DNA from: Ascaris suum
Lineage: Eukaryota; Nematoda; Chromadorea; Rhabditida; Ascarididae
Direction of reading: 5' to 3'
Length of the DNA: 64,000 bases
NCBI GenBank assembly: GCA_013433145.1
Contig: CM024172.1
Span: forward strand, 7,990,553 to 8,054,552
Under the pieces are notes generated by a model. The model was not told the origin of the DNA and ran no database searches. It saw nothing but the letters and a program-made list of their open reading frames with translations. This document shows, in pieces, positions 13,001 through 26,600 of the stretch (positions within the stretch are counted from its first letter, which is position 1; every line of letters starts with the position of its first letter). The translations under genes were made by a program, and so were the position numbers.

Positions 13001-14328
13001 CTTCCTCTGTTTGTTTTGTTCCACCTACAGATAAGATAGTAAACTTGTGTCTCGCCATACAATAGTTATCACCAAGGGTTCCAGTCCATTTCCTCTATCG
13101 TCATATCGTAGCTTATAGTTCCTGTGAGTAGGGAATAAGGGATATGGTTTTTGGATTTCAAGATATCATTACATAAAGATTAGCAAATCTCTGCTCTGTG
13201 GTATTGCGGAGATTAAATATAGTGGGGTATATATAAGGATGAACAGTTGAGATTGAGAGTGGTGCAAAACAATGTGGTAGGTGTAACGTGCTTTTGTGCG
13301 CTTTATTTATTGGTGGTGCATAACATTCGTATGCTTCGCCGCACTCACTCGTCGTTCTGTGACAAAGTGAAGATGAATAAACTCTCTTTTATCTGTTGTT
13401 CGTTCTTTAATTTTTGCTTGTTGAAATGAGCCCCAGTTAGTATTTTTATATTAGGCTCACTAATATGCTAATTTGCAGGTACGGTCTGCCAGTTAATTTC
13501 CAGGCTGCGATCGTTGAGCCGACAAAGAATTCGTATAAGAAGTTGCGAGCTGAACTCTACAAGTTGTATGTTCATTTGGACGCATCTGCTGCAGGCCCTA
13601 TTGATGTGAGCGTTTTCTTTCTCTTTAACCCTTATGTGTACAGCCTGTTCGAACGTTGCAGCTTCGCACCCAATGTAATGGATGCGAAGCTGTGGATAAT
13701 CGCGAACTGTGGAGCTACAGCTATAAACGAAGTAAAGAAATCTAGACAGTTAGAGATAATCCCTCCAGATGAATGCGCCTAGAGTTCTAAAAAATATCAA
13801 AGTTATCTGTCTGTCTTATCTTTGAAGGGAACTTCGTCAAATTTCTGCATTTGTTTACCCGATTTGATTCAAAACTTTTTCGTTTTGCTCAGCCGGATGT
13901 TCTCTTTAAATACGGCTGCAAGAAGAATACTGCACATTTTGCAAGAAGAATTATCATTCGAGAATCTCTGTATATGAATAAATTACGCGCTAGGTTTGCT
14001 TCTTGATTCGCTGTGGCGTCTCTTTGTATTTTTTCCGTTTCAGTAGCATCGATGAAGGTTTTTTTGGATTGAGCTGGCCGAAATAGATAATCACTAATAA
14101 CTGCTGATCCTATAAAATATTTTTCAATCGTTGATGCTCACAGTGAATGCATCCAATGATAACGGCTCGAAGCTGCCACTATGCCCTTCAGTCGTTATTC
14201 GATTGCTGTGCAATAGCCTTTTGCAGACATTCGAGGATAGTCCCGCGTTGTTATCTCTTGGTGTGCACGATTATTATCCGTACGTTTTCTTCAAGATGAA
14301 TATCGAATTCATCGAAACAAAACGCTAA
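7086..14328 (+). CDS. vha-11: V-type proton ATPase subunit C (ten exons)
   Basis: Subunit C of the peripheral V1 sector of the vacuolar H+-ATPase. It lies at the V1-Vo interface and clamps the stators, and is released when the enzyme disassembles. Exons placed by splice sites and phase: 7086-7220, 7937-8004, 8798-8882, 9362-9456, 9682-9773, 10328-10426, 10680-10841, 12176-12367, 13479-13605, 14227-14328. The product is about 385 residues, the usual family length. Family signatures seen in order: [12 protein letters not shown] at the N-terminus, [121 protein letters not shown] and a C-terminal [10 protein letters not shown]. The start ATG is the only one that gives the conserved N-terminus. 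All exon phases agree except exon 3, where one base is missing from an A run near 8807-8809, so a literal translation shifts frame there. Intron 7 (10842-12175) holds a GC-richer block. Confidence 0.95.
8798..8882 (+). pseudogene. vha-11: vha-11 exon 3 with an apparent 1-base deletion
   Basis: With the exon 2 donor at 8004 the reading enters this exon as Gln-Val-Thr-Arg and should continue Lys-Leu-Val-Gln. The sequence has AGAAATTGG where the family needs one more A, so everything after about 8809 is read one base out. The downstream part of the exon ([13 protein letters not shown] onward) is perfectly family-like in the shifted frame, and all later exons keep phase. No alternative acceptor between 8762 and 8810 restores the frame. 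A sequencing or assembly error in the A run is the likeliest cause; a real mutation, allele or RNA-level correction is possible. This marks a lesion, not a separate pseudogene copy. Confidence 0.8.
11395..11820. other. GC-richer block inside vha-11 intron 7
   Basis: About 425 bases inside the 1.3 kb intron stand out by higher GC and fewer A/T runs. A plus-strand frame is open for 78 codons at 11566-11802 (Thr/Ser-rich, no motif). It does not belong to vha-11, because the flanking exons join in phase without it. I suspect an inserted repeat or transposon remnant; I could not identify terminal repeats or a coding domain. Confidence 0.35.
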
Positions 14329-14607
14329 TGTCACGTTGTGCGTCGTTTCGCCATTCGCTATTTATTGTTATTATAGATAGTCTCTGCTATGTATTTTTAA
14401 TGTTTTTATTGCATGATTTTGCAACTTGTGATGTTTCACATGTTCTCGTATAGTCGAGGTGGCAGGTGACTCGTTACGCAAACGGTGAACCATTCCCAAA
14501 GGGAGCACAAAGAAACGTTTTATGAGCTCGTGCTAAGATTGATGGGAAAGTTGGAATGCGGCATCGCAATCTTCTCTTCGACCACACTTGGGAGTTAAAT
14601 TGCCCAG

Positions 14608-14613
14608 AATAAA
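14608..14613 (+). terminator. Possible vha-11 polyadenylation signal (AATAAA)
   Basis: The first AATAAA after the vha-11 stop codon, 279 bases downstream. A second AATAAA occurs near 14810. Either could end the transcript. Confidence 0.4.
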
Positions 14614-15542
14614 AGGCACATCCTATACAGCTGAAATTGATTTCAAGGCTGACTAACTTTTACCGATGTTTTAAAAACATACTTAATGTTCAGTTTGATT
14701 TGCTGTTCCTTTATTACCTTGAATTCAATAACGGGAATTTTTTTTTTTCAGCTTTGTTAGAAAAGTGTTTAAAAGAATGAAAAAACTTTTCATTGCAATT
14801 TTATGAAGAATAAAACTGTAATTAAATTTCTCAAATTAGATTGTAAAAAACTTTTGTTGTTTTCCTCTTCAATTGTTTAGTTGCCGTTAGATCAAATTTA
14901 ATTAACTGGTGGTGTATGAAAACAATTTTTCTCTTTAGCAGTGGAAAGGTAACGAAGGTTTTTGAGGTATTTTTTATGAAATAAGCTTAGAGTGCACGAT
15001 TGAGCGCAGAGGTGAGTTCGACAAAGAACAGTGCTTTAAGTGAATAATTCCCATAGTATATTGCCATGTTGTGACATTTTATTTGTGTTTCACGACATTC
15101 CTTAAGGGAATCATCGAAGCACCAGTTGTATTGCTTATCTCTAATCGTCGTTGCTCGAATGGCAACGGATCGAATCGCCAGTTTTGATTATTAGTGACTC
15201 AAAAGTATACCCTCTTTGTTGTTTACTTTCCAATTTAGGAATATTGTGTAAAAGTTTTAATGGTGTGATGCTTGATGTTTCCTTTTGTGAATCGGTTTTA
15301 CAGCTGTGATTTATGTAGAGAATAAATATTTGTGGAGTTTTAATAAGCAGTTGTTTTATTTATTGCTCGTAGTTGCTGAAATTCTTGTTCCGAAGCGTTT
15401 AAATACCAATGGATGTGCTCGTTTTGCATAAAATTGGTTATTCTGCTTGAAATATTACATACTGTTTTCGCGCTACATTTCGCTACCCGATTGCTTATTT
15501 CGGCATATTCGAACATGAATTGTTTCATAGTTAGTGCTGACC

Positions 15543-15652
15543 CCCGAAAATAGTTCCTTCGGGCTCCCACGAGAATATTTTATTCTGGGAGTCCGTTGAA
15601 AATATCTCGTTCAAGGATCCCCGAAATCCTAAGCCTCCATGGATCGGGGTCC
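15543..15652. repeat. Three consecutive imperfect inverted repeats
   Basis: Hairpin 1: CCCGAA (15543-15548) with TTCGGG (15558-15563), loop of 9. Hairpin 2: CTCCCA..AGAATA (15564-15577) with TATTCTGGGAG (15581-15591), loop TTT, bulge CG. Hairpin 3: GGA(T)CCCCGA (15615-15624) with TCGGGGTCC (15644-15652), one bulged T, loop of 19. Hairpins 1 and 2 abut. The GC-rich stems contrast with the AT-rich flanks. This could be a structured RNA, the end of a DNA transposon, or a foldback repeat; the sequence alone does not decide. Confidence 0.6.
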
Positions 15653-17601
15653 GATGCCCAGTGTTTATAGTATGATTAAAAAGACAGGTGAGTCAGTGGG
15701 GTCTGAGAGTAATAACTTAAGTACTTTTTCGCATTCATTAATTGCGATGTATTTCTGCAATCACTAGTTGTTTTAATGATGCAAAGTCAAGCATTACTTT
15801 TCACAAATGTGTCATTTATTTGAGCTGCTCTAACTTGATTTCCTCTGCGTTGAGGGGTTCGTTGGGCAATGTCGAATGTAGAAGTGTTTCAAGTCTTTAA
15901 CGAGAACTTCGCAAACTTGTGATATACATATAGGTTGCGCAGACTGACTCAACGAGGACGTCTTTAAAACTGAGATGGGGAATGCAGGGCGTTATTAAGT
16001 AAAGGCTGAAGTGATGAGAGAACATCCGCCAACTAGACAAAACGAGTTACATGGGAAGGATGCGGATTGAAGGCGCATGCGTTGCTTTAAGGCTATGCAA
16101 ATATCGCTCCAAGTATAGGATTAGTGTAGGTGAGATTGCCTCTATCAGAAATTTTGATAAGAATATCTGAATTCACTCGGGGGGTCATCCAAACGATTTA
16201 CACAAGGTTTGTGAACTCGGAACGAATTAATCGGCACTTTGATGCGAGATCATATATGGTAGCATTCTTCATTTCTTCAACGCATCAACTGCTTCGGTCA
16301 TCCGTTCCCTCGTCGCTCAGTTCCATCCTCCACCCCACGTTCCATTCCTTCTGACTAGATTCGTTCTGGTAATCTCTTATTTTCATCAACTTATACCCTT
16401 TTGCGTCGCTCAATCAGGGAGGCAGTTGACCATAATCGGAGTTTTCAAGCTGCAGTCAGTGATCTTAGCCCTGTTTTTTGCACTTATATCCATGTTGAAA
16501 AATTGCATATCTGCATCTCGACTTTTTTCTTCCTCATTTACAAATTATGCTCATTAAGGAACCGCCAGCACAACGGAAATCAATTCAAAGCCAAGTAAGT
16601 GCAGTGGCGATGCCAGATGAGGTGTGGTCGCTCGACTTTTCGCTCCTTTTTGAGGTATCATTTTTTGCACCAGGTGATCATGAAACAGGTGATTAGTGTG
16701 TGTGATCAGACATATTAGAGTAAATTAGTAGGTGTGATGGGAAGGTACTTGTTTAGTTCTCACAGTGGTTGTTTTTTTTTTCTCGTAGGACTTTGATCCT
16801 TCAAAAATGAATATTCACCAACTCTATTCACATAAGCCAATGCACGTGCCATCGTTTTTTTCATTGATTTCGTACTATTAGGTCAATGCAAATTAGTGCG
16901 AATGCAACAGATCTGCTGGAAAAATTGTGGTGAGGGTTTATAGAAGCTTTCCGTTCGGCAGTCTTGAGGAAAGGTCTTTTACTTCTCTGCATCATTTGTT
17001 TCAGTTCTTTAGAAGTGGGAATCGAGATGGTTTTTTACGTTCTTGGATCCAACGGGGGGCTGCAGTGTACACAACGGGTATAGCTGATAAAGATTATCGC
17101 ATGTGTGAAAATGTTTATTATTATGCGTACTTTAGGCCAATATAAAGTGTTAGCTTCTCAGGCCCACCTAAAAAGTTGAAGTCACAGTTCAGGTGGTAAC
17201 AAGTAGTTGTTTCCATGTTGATCATTGCATTTAGCGCTGACATCATTTGCTTCTGTCTTATCACATATGACGTATCCGACTTGAATACGGTCTTCCTGCA
17301 ATCCAAAACTTGCTCTGATTAGTGCATTAGGTTGAAGAAGGAAAAAATCTGCATCGCCTATTTTCCCTTTCATAGAGAGAAAACGCCTTGTTCGTGCTTA
17401 TGTTTTGCGTTTTGCTTTATGCGTTCGGAGACAAAAGACGAGCAATACACATTAAAAACAAGATTGTGTTTTAAATCACAGCCGGATCATGCTTTTTTAA
17501 AACTTTTTTATTCGCAATCTTATTTTCTCGTTTCCTCAGAAATAAAATCCGAATTTTGGAATGGAACTTTCTTGTTCTTGAATAGGATTGCTGTTTTGCA
17601 G

Positions 17602-20600
17602 AACTATGAAAATGTGCGTAAATGGTGTAAAGACAACTCACTATTGGGTTTTGTTGTCGGTGATGCGAATACAAAAAGGATCGTCAACATATTATTCAAT
17701 TCGCTAACCGATTTCAATGCCGCTTGCGATTTGGCACGTTTCATCGAGAGTTCCTTCTCGGCAGGTTTTCGTTTTAAGAGCATTCAATCTCTCTTTTATG
17801 CTTCTTTATTTTATTTTCTATTCGTACAATGTGTCCTTTTGCAATGTGTATAGTGACTGTTTTACTCTTTTCGTCACGAAAATACTCTTTTACTTTTATT
17901 CGCCTAAAATGTTTGTCTCATATTCAGACTTCCTCTCAAGAGCTTTCTCCTGATTTGATGAAGCTGTTGCGATTTTTATTATTATCTTCAAAAGCAAATA
18001 GCGGGCCACTCATAAGGTCTTGTAAACATCTGAGGTTTATGACTTTCCATATTGAAAACATTATATCAGGTCAAATGAGGCATTTTTCATCTCACTATGC
18101 TTCACAAAGCTAACATTAATAAAGATAGCATAAATATGCAAGTTTCAGAAGTGAATCTACTCGGTATTCTATCGTTAATGGATGTTGAGTATGCATTCGA
18201 CGTGCGTAAGTTAGGTACTACGACTTTGGATGCAGCACGTTTCGTGCATCTCTCCACAAACACGACAACCCTACTGAATCGTGACTTTGAACGCTTCATC
18301 GATGAAAACAGTGACGTATTGTCTATTCGGTTCGCTGCTACTCCCATTTGATAAGCCGTATATGATTTTCTCCGCTATGTGCTTAAAATGGGTGGAAAGT
18401 TTTCTTGTAAAATTCCCATTTTTTCGAGGCTGTCGTATTTTTATATTTTTCGAGTTGAATCACTGAAATCGCTTTTATTGATCTTAACTAACTTTATGGA
18501 TGCAAAACTAAAAATTGAAATACAGGTTAAAAGTGCCTCAGAAATTAGCGACACTTCGTTTTTAACACATTCGGATCCATTGGGCGTTCTGATTCTTTTC
18601 ACTTGCCGTTGTTATTGCATCTCAACTCAAGCCGAGAAATCCGCCTCTGGCTCTTTAAATAATAGCTTTGCAATCCGCATGTGTTAGGCACGATTTTGCT
18701 CCCTTAAAGATCACTGCTCAGTAGCGCTTATATTGTTCGTACTCTGTGCCACTCTTATTCAGAGTTCTTAGAGTATCAGGGAATAGAGGAAGGGACAGAG
18801 AGAAATTTGTTCCCATGGAGCTGTTGTTTTCAATGAAAAGGCCAAGAGCCGAGATAATAAGAGCATGGGGACGGGCATTTACGGGCATAAGCTTAAGAGA
18901 GAGGAAAAGATTAAGAACAAACTTTATTGGCAAAACCACTCAACTCAAAACCGTGACGATTCAGAATTCACCTTATTGCAGCAAAGTTGCTAAAGAAAAT
19001 AAAGTTTAGACAAGATAAAGATAATGCAACTGTTAGACGTGCTGGAATATTGGCGAGAGCGTGCCACAAAATCAACTTTAATATTCGAGTGGAAAATCCG
19101 GATAGGATCTCTGAAGAACTCTCAAAAGCGTTCGCTCTCGAGGCGGAAGTCGTCGACACACTTTGTTTTCTAAATGCTGAAAAGAATGTGATGCTTTCGA
19201 GTGGCTGTAAATCGGACATTTCGTCATCTTTATTTGAAGGTCTTCAGAAACCTCAGTTCGATAAGGTAACTTTCAACGTTTTGAATAGTTTTTTTGATGA
19301 ATAACCAGTAAAATTTGACGTATTTCCGTCTTCTTCATGCTTCGTTTCTTTGCATCTTTGGGCAGCGGTGGAAAAAAAATAGCTCAGTGTGAATGTCTAT
19401 CTATTCAGTGCAACTTTTGCAGCAGTTCAACATAAAATGCAGCAATTGAAGTCGACGGACGCAACTCACTTGTCGTTAAAAAAACACTCAAAAATTTAAG
19501 TTCGGCTAAATGCGTTTGCGTTCATTGTTGGCAAATTCGAAACGAAATACTTTTCCAAAGTTTGCCACTCTTTTTTCCCACGAAGACAATACGAAAACGT
19601 TCTCCGACGATTTCATTTGAAGTTTTCAGGGTGGTGCAAACTATTTCCATAAAAACAATCTCACTTTTACTCTAATTTTTTCACAATCTTATTGGAATTG
19701 CTTCCCACCCCGAAAAAAGATGCCTAAATATGTCGGAAGCTTTCAGTCAAATGTTTCGAACGCCGGTTTTTGCGCACTTCTGTAGATTTGCGTTTGCGCA
19801 TGCGTTATGCAAATGCCGGTCCGTGCATTTGTCTTTGTTTCTTGGTGTCTGTTTCTTGAAAACAACTGACCCTAAAGTTAGTGGATTTGCTAAATATAGT
19901 TCAAGATAGTAGAACTCGGCCTTTCATGCCGTCTTTCACATTGATCCATCACCTTCCGAAGAAATTATAAACATTTGGAGCTGCAGAAAAGCCTCTATGC
20001 ATTTTATCATAGTCGACCGCATCACAAAAACATGACACACTTGTAGAGAATTCATACGAGTGGTCACATCAGCAAGAACTCGCACGCATTATTCCGCATG
20101 TACTGCCCTCTGTTATTGTCCGAGGTGACCCATCTGTTGATAGAACAAGTTGATCTAATGGGAATATGCAAAAATGCGTATATTGCAGACCCGGCCGACG
20201 TTCTTTTCCACTTATTTTTCATCTTGTGACGACGCTATTTGTTGTTCATGACTCTGCAGCAATATTTTATGGCTTTAAGGCAAACGTGATTTTGCACTGT
20301 TCATTTGATTAGTTCTCAGCACCCATAAACCACCATCTTTGAAACATGTCTTTCGAATGAACTTAAAAAAGCTATCAAAATTTTGTTTTTATCGAAATTA
20401 TTAATTTTCTTGGAATTCTTCCTGAAGCTTCGGACGTTCAGCTGAAAAAGTCTTTTCTAAGGCGGATTTGCTCATGTCTTCAATCATCGGCGGTCGTTCT
20501 GAGTCACCAAGGTTTAGTCTGTCACCTCAAAATACATTCTATGACTAAAAGTAGAGATCTTTTTATAGCAATGAGTTCTTTTTTCTCTGCTTCTTCAGTG

Positions 20601-23600
20601 GAATGTGAAAGTGAAAACGTTGTGGCAGCAAGTCGGCGATACTACTTTAACAAACACATTGCCGCTTTGCAATCACTAAATGTCACATTTAGTGCATAAA
20701 TCGAAAAAGAAATCCGAGTCCGGATTAGTTGTTACTTTTATTGACACTCTAAATTACAGCCTATTCCTCAATCAGCGTTAAATTTCAAAAGCGCGTGTTG
20801 TGAGTGATCCTCTTCACGCAGTGCGCTGTATTGAATTCTATCGCTGTTGATCTCTGTATTGTCTAAAAGCTCCCCATTTTGAGAGTAGAAAATTTAAAGA
20901 ATTGCTTTCTGATATATTTACTTTCTTCAGAATTTATTTGCGATGCGAACTCTTGTATAATCTGATGTTTCTCTTTTATGACATTCCTCATTTTATAGAA
21001 TCATGCGGAATTTGTGCCATTAATAGCGGTGAGCAGTGAACTGAATGAGGACGTTGGAACAAGGCTGGTACCAATTGTTAAAATCAAGAACGGTACTCTT
21101 ACTTCTATTTCTGAATTCAATATTTTTTTAAAATACGAAATATTTACTCTCATTGCTTTTGTTTATTATTGTTATTGTTTCGTTATCACTGTAATTATTA
21201 TTTTTATTATCGTTTATTATTACCGCTGCCTACGTTTATCGTTATCATCATTTTTGTTATCACTATTATTATTATTATTAGTTTTGTTTTCATTATCGTT
21301 ACTGCCATTTCTGTTATCATATCTTTTTATCATTATAAGTTGCTTTTATTGCTGCTACTATCACCACCATTATTACTCTACTCTTATAGTAATGGGAGTT
21401 TATCCTTTTTGTTTTGACCTTTACTGTTCCTGTTATTATGATAAGCTGCAAAATCATACGAGGAACATTCTTATTTGAACTTTCGGTTGATGAAAGCATC
21501 GAAGAGAAAATTCTGGGTAAAAGGCTTCATATGCAAATGCTTTCAAGGCGCATTCTGATTTGCCTTGTGTGTCATGCAAGTAATTGTCGAATGGGAAAGT
21601 AATTTGTATAGATTCACGGGCTCGAAATATAAAAATCTTTCATGCACTAGCTGTGTCACTCTTTTTTCAACTCTACGCCATCACTTTTTCAGCTGTTATA
21701 TTTATTAATCTCCACTTGTGGAACCTTTTAAAAGTGCGTATGCACTCCCAAAATGGCTTCAGTATCGGGCCGCCAACGACTCCTTGTGACATTATGACTT
21801 GTTGCAGCATCGCTTCCTATCAAACTTTATCGCAGTTTCTGCAATTTTTGCAATCTCCAATAGTTATATTTTCCTGAAGGTACCATCAGTTGCAGTTACT
21901 GCATTTGCCACCGAATGTGAATGTTACGCTGCTTTTTATTATGCCGTCCCATTATTACTAAATCAGTTGCATTGTCTATCCTACAGACCACTTGAAATTT
22001 GATTTTGACTGACTTACGTTAATGAATATTTTCAGCTTTAACATTTCACTTGTTTCGTATTTGAGAGAGAGCAAAGTTGTGCTTCATTGTAGGCCCCGTG
22101 ACGTACTACAGTATGAAAACTTCTATAACTGGATATACGATAATACGAGCGAGTGATTCAAGTGATACGGTATTGGAACGGCTAAGGGAAGCCCTGAGGA
22201 GAGCGCTCTTTCTTTTCGAAAAATGCACCGCCTTCTCTAACTTCATTGCACAGGTTCGCCATTGGGAGGCGAACGACCTGGTCTTTTCATTGCTTCCATG
22301 TTGTACAGCTGTCGCCAAAAATAGTAGCCCTCAAGTATTTGCCCCGCGGACATTTTCTTAACCCCCTTGGAATTTTTAGCCGTTTTTGAAATTTTCAACA
22401 GTATTAACTAATGTCTGTGATAAAGTGAAAAAAAGTACAATCTGCAAGGTGGACGTTTTGGCGCGAATATGCATTACTGCTTAACTATTGCCACTCATTA
22501 ATGGAATTTTTCGAATTTTGATCACTCTCGAGCTTTCATCGTTTATCTCTACTAACTAAGTCTCAATCACTGTTAACTGAAGTAAATATGTGGGAGTTTT
22601 CTTCTTAACTGCGTTAACTTCTTATTGTCAGCTGTGTTCCACATTGAGCCCATTCATTTTTAAACGTGATTACTCACTAATGTACAATTACCTAATGGAA
22701 CCCAATTATGAATTTCTAGAGGTTCTTAAGGAAGTATTAAGTATATGAAATGATTGTTTTATTTTGTGTCACTTTAATATGGCATAAAACGATTGCCGTT
22801 ATGTATAACCAGTCTCCACCTATGAAAGATAAAGGATCGGTGAATTTGCAGTTGATTCTTTTCATGATTGAATAGAATTTTTCTTGCTCAGATTCGTTGA
22901 TTTATTGCCGATCATCTTTGAAATCATTGAGCTTGTTCTCATATAGACTTTCATTTTATTCTTTTCTCGCAACAATCCATGTTTTCAGGATTTTATTGAA
23001 GTGGAGTCGTTTATTTTCTTTTATAGAGAGAGCATTATTTGCGTTTATTACCCGCGCAGCAATAATGAGGCATTATTAAGTAAGTTAACGTGCGGGCATT
23101 GTTAGTAAAGGTCTTAATATTTCTTTTTTTTGTTCTTACTTTATTTTGCTTTCTTTGTTACTGCAATGTATAAATGCGATTTTAACAGACGGTTTGTGCT
23201 GTAATTCGGGAATTGACAAGGGCAATGAGCATTTGAATGGCATCTGTGTTAAGTCAGTTATTATGCTTAGACATAAGCCACATTTACGTATTACCACAAA
23301 TGGTATGCAGTCATGTCAAATTCTGCATATTAGTGCAGAACAACTCAAGTAGATCTTCAACAATATAAATACATCGGTGGGACTCGAGTTTTCCTTCGAC
23401 TTTAAATGATAAGAATGCTAAACTAAAGAAGTACATCCAATAATATGTCTTATGTGACAGCAGAATAATAATCTATCAAATGTTTGTGTGGTCAGCTATT
23501 GGAGTCGCCTTCTTGAATTACAATATACTTGAACTACAGAATAATCTTGAATTACAGCTGCAATATTTAGTGTTTATTGTTTTATAATCGACAGAGTTTT

Positions 23601-26600
23601 TCCTTCGGTTATATTTTCAGGAGGCTGCCGTTCAAAACTGCATAGAGTGTTTAATTTATCCTTCGAGAGGCCATTACTACGACCCTCGCAAGCTGTTTTA
23701 TTCAACAATAATTCTGCTCTTCTCAGAGATCCGCATTTGCATATATTGAATTGTTCGTCATTATGGCTGTGTTTTTTGCTGTTTCTAACCAACATCACTT
23801 TCTGATATTAATAGGAGGATCTACTTGGAAGTATGTAGTCCATGGTTCCACACTTGCTTATGTGAGAGTTTTGGAATGAGCGTATCGTTTTAGAAGGAGG
23901 TCAATGTGAGACCAGAAGCAGCTTTTATTGTCAGTATAACATTTTAAAGGTATTACCTATGAGCAATACTTATAGTATATTACTGTGATATGGATATGAG
24001 GCGGAATTTGCGATGCGTAGTATATAATCGTTCAGGAGAAGTATTCGATCCTTTGTGATAGAAGGAGAGATTCACTTGTGAATTCAAATTGTCTGCAGTT
24101 TGCACTCACTTTAATTTAGAGATTTATATATAAATGCGATGAACTCGTTGACTGCATTCGCAATTTTGTCACTTATTTCCACATGGTTTCGTTGTTCTCT
24201 GAACATAATCGATCTATAGATTATTGCAGATAAACCAAAAGGGAAACTGTCTTTAGTGAAAGGTCACTATGATTACCACCATTATATGCAGGTCAGTTAT
24301 TAATTTGTTGAACTCAGTTTTGCTGCCCTTTTCTTTTTTTTTATTGTTTGAATCTTCCCCAATATTCGGATTCCTTTTTGATTTCGGTTCAGTGTATGGT
24401 ATTCCTAGCTTGCTTTTACTTTTATAATAATATTAGTGATAAAGGATTTTTCTTTTTTTTCTCGTGGAAGTTTCCTCCTCTTCCGATCTTTCCACATTTT
24501 AAAATTTATCCCGATTTTTTTCGAAGCTGGGACTTCGAACATAGGACCAGGAATGTAATTTTATGCTGCTATATGAAATTCTGAAATTGCAGAATACTCA
24601 TTTGCAGCTGTGATGTCTCTGTAACCGAAATTTAGAAAATGGTCGTCAAATTAAAGTTGCCTAAACTTTGACACATTTCTGTTAGGCATTTTATTTCATG
24701 CCATGGGGTTCGGCTCCCTCGACCGCCGAGAATTCGTCCCTATTTAGCAATAATAATTTATTCCCTTCCAATTGATCAAGTTATAATTCTGAAATTGCAT
24801 GAATGTCTAAATCCCCCAACCAGATTCCTCCGTTTTCAGTCGGTTGTGACTGAGCTTCCACTAGAAGTTGGAATGTAAATAAAAAGAAGAGTTTTGGGAT
24901 CTTTCCGGCGATTTCAGTTGCACTAACAAGAACGTGTGACTAAAAAGGAGACGGATCTAGCGCTTGATAGGGGAATTTAGGCAGTGGTCATGCATGCACA
25001 CACATCTAGGTATGTTTAGGCTGGCAGAAGGAACTTACGTGCGCAAGTTTCTTTTTCTTGCAGAGCAGAGAGTCGGAAACTGCGCAAGCTTTGCTGAAAC
25101 TCTTTTAAAATATGTGACATGTTATAAAGGTGTGGCCTTATTCGAATGATGTGATAGTGTATGATTGTCTTTTTGCGAAACTCCTTCTTAAAGGACGGTA
25201 TCGATGATACTGGTTGGGGATGTGCTTATCGCTCACTACAGACTATTTGGTCATGGCTTGTCCTGCAAGGATATACCAACAAGGCCGTGCCATCGCATCG
25301 TGAAATTCAAGAGGTATGTGACCCACATATGTCACAGTCAAGCTGCTTCCTGTCTTTACTTTCAAGTGATTATTCACACCTTAATCGATGCCAAATGTAA
25401 ACGTACCCCTCTTCCCTGTTTTACAAAGTTCCACGAGCTATCCTTCTGTGCGTTGTTAATTTTCTAACTTTGCCGCTCGTCTGTTGGCAAAAGGCCAAGA
25501 ATCTTTCTTTTGCTTACAAATATTGAGCTTTATTTAAGTAGGCTATAAATGTCTGTGATTTTACTTAGACTACCTTATATAATCAGCGTCCTCTTAAATA
25601 GAATTTCCCCTCCTAAAAATCGAATTTGAGTGGGGTTCCGTTAAAAAGTGAGTCTGAAGAGGCTTCATCGTAAATATAAGATCCTTCCTCACAGGAGCTA
25701 AAGAAATCAACGCTTCAGGAGCTCAGTTGTGCTCACACATGTAGCATATAAATAAAAACTGAATTGGAAAAGCAGTATACTGGAAAATGTATTTATTCTC
25801 TGCAGTATTAGTCCCCTTCTCACAAATTGCGAGTGGTGTTGAAGCCGAAAGGTTTCTGTTCGGTCGAGCATAGTAAGTACATATCTCGTTACTTTCGGGT
25901 GAGACGAATGACTTGTTAGTTTCGTTTTCGAAACTTTTTTGCATTCGTTTGGGCTATTTGAGAAGGAAAGAAGACGAAATCGGTAGGGGAACTCTTCATT
26001 TATTCTTTCTCTTACTGTGCCGAATCTCATTTGAGTGTTACACTTTGATGGTACAAAGACCAAGCAAGCTTATCGACGCAATCACTTGGGAAATATTTTA
26101 TCCTCGCGCATCACTTGAAATGAACTCTGAAACTCGTCGGATGTTGAAGGATCCACCTCTTCATTCCCCGATTTGTGCTGGCATAGCTGCTAATGCTTAT
26201 TTGCAAATAAGGCAAAATTGACGCTTATCTCATCTTCAAAGATGAAGTTTTTGTTTAGTGAGAGAGGCGTGGGAGGTGATAGCAATAAGTGGAATTGAGC
26301 AATTCACAGTACGAATTTATGTGGCAAATGCATTCAGTTCTCACGTAATGCTGGTGTAATTGCTCACAGACAGTGAAGGTGTCCATTGCTGTTCGTTGAG
26401 TGCTAATGTAACATGCCAGCTTTTTGAATGAGGTATAGAGGCTACGCCAGTCACCAGTGGTGGCCTCGTGGCGCAACGGATAACGCGTCGGTCTACGGAA
26501 CCGAAGATTGCAGGTTCGAATCCTGCCGAGGTCGGGACGTTTTGTTGTCCTAAGCCGATCGCGGATTAGTTGCAGAGTTGTGCTTCAGTGACGCCTGCAG

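Larger units (their letters stand above)
14329..17601. other. Intergenic stretch between vha-11 and the UFSP2 gene
   Basis: Contains the 3' region of vha-11, three adjacent hairpins (15543-15652) and no convincing exon. A minus-strand frame at 15340-15570 is open for 76 codons but overlaps the hairpins and lacks other support. The unidentified first exon of the UFSP2 gene may lie in the last part of this stretch. Confidence 0.45.

Noticed and set aside
15340..15570. Minus-strand 76-codon frame resembling a small secreted-protein C-terminus
   Set aside because: It overlaps the hairpin cluster, has no identifiable upstream exon or nearby polyadenylation signal, and its length is expected by chance.
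17332..17601. In-frame extension upstream of the first recognised UFSP2 exon
   Set aside because: A strong ttgcag acceptor ends at 17601 and the upstream residues are Cys/Phe-rich and unlike the family, so this is taken as intron or 5' flank.
21014..21478. A 154-codon plus-strand frame
   Set aside because: Its first part is a UFSP2 exon and the rest reads through an intron made of degenerate TTA/ATC repeats.
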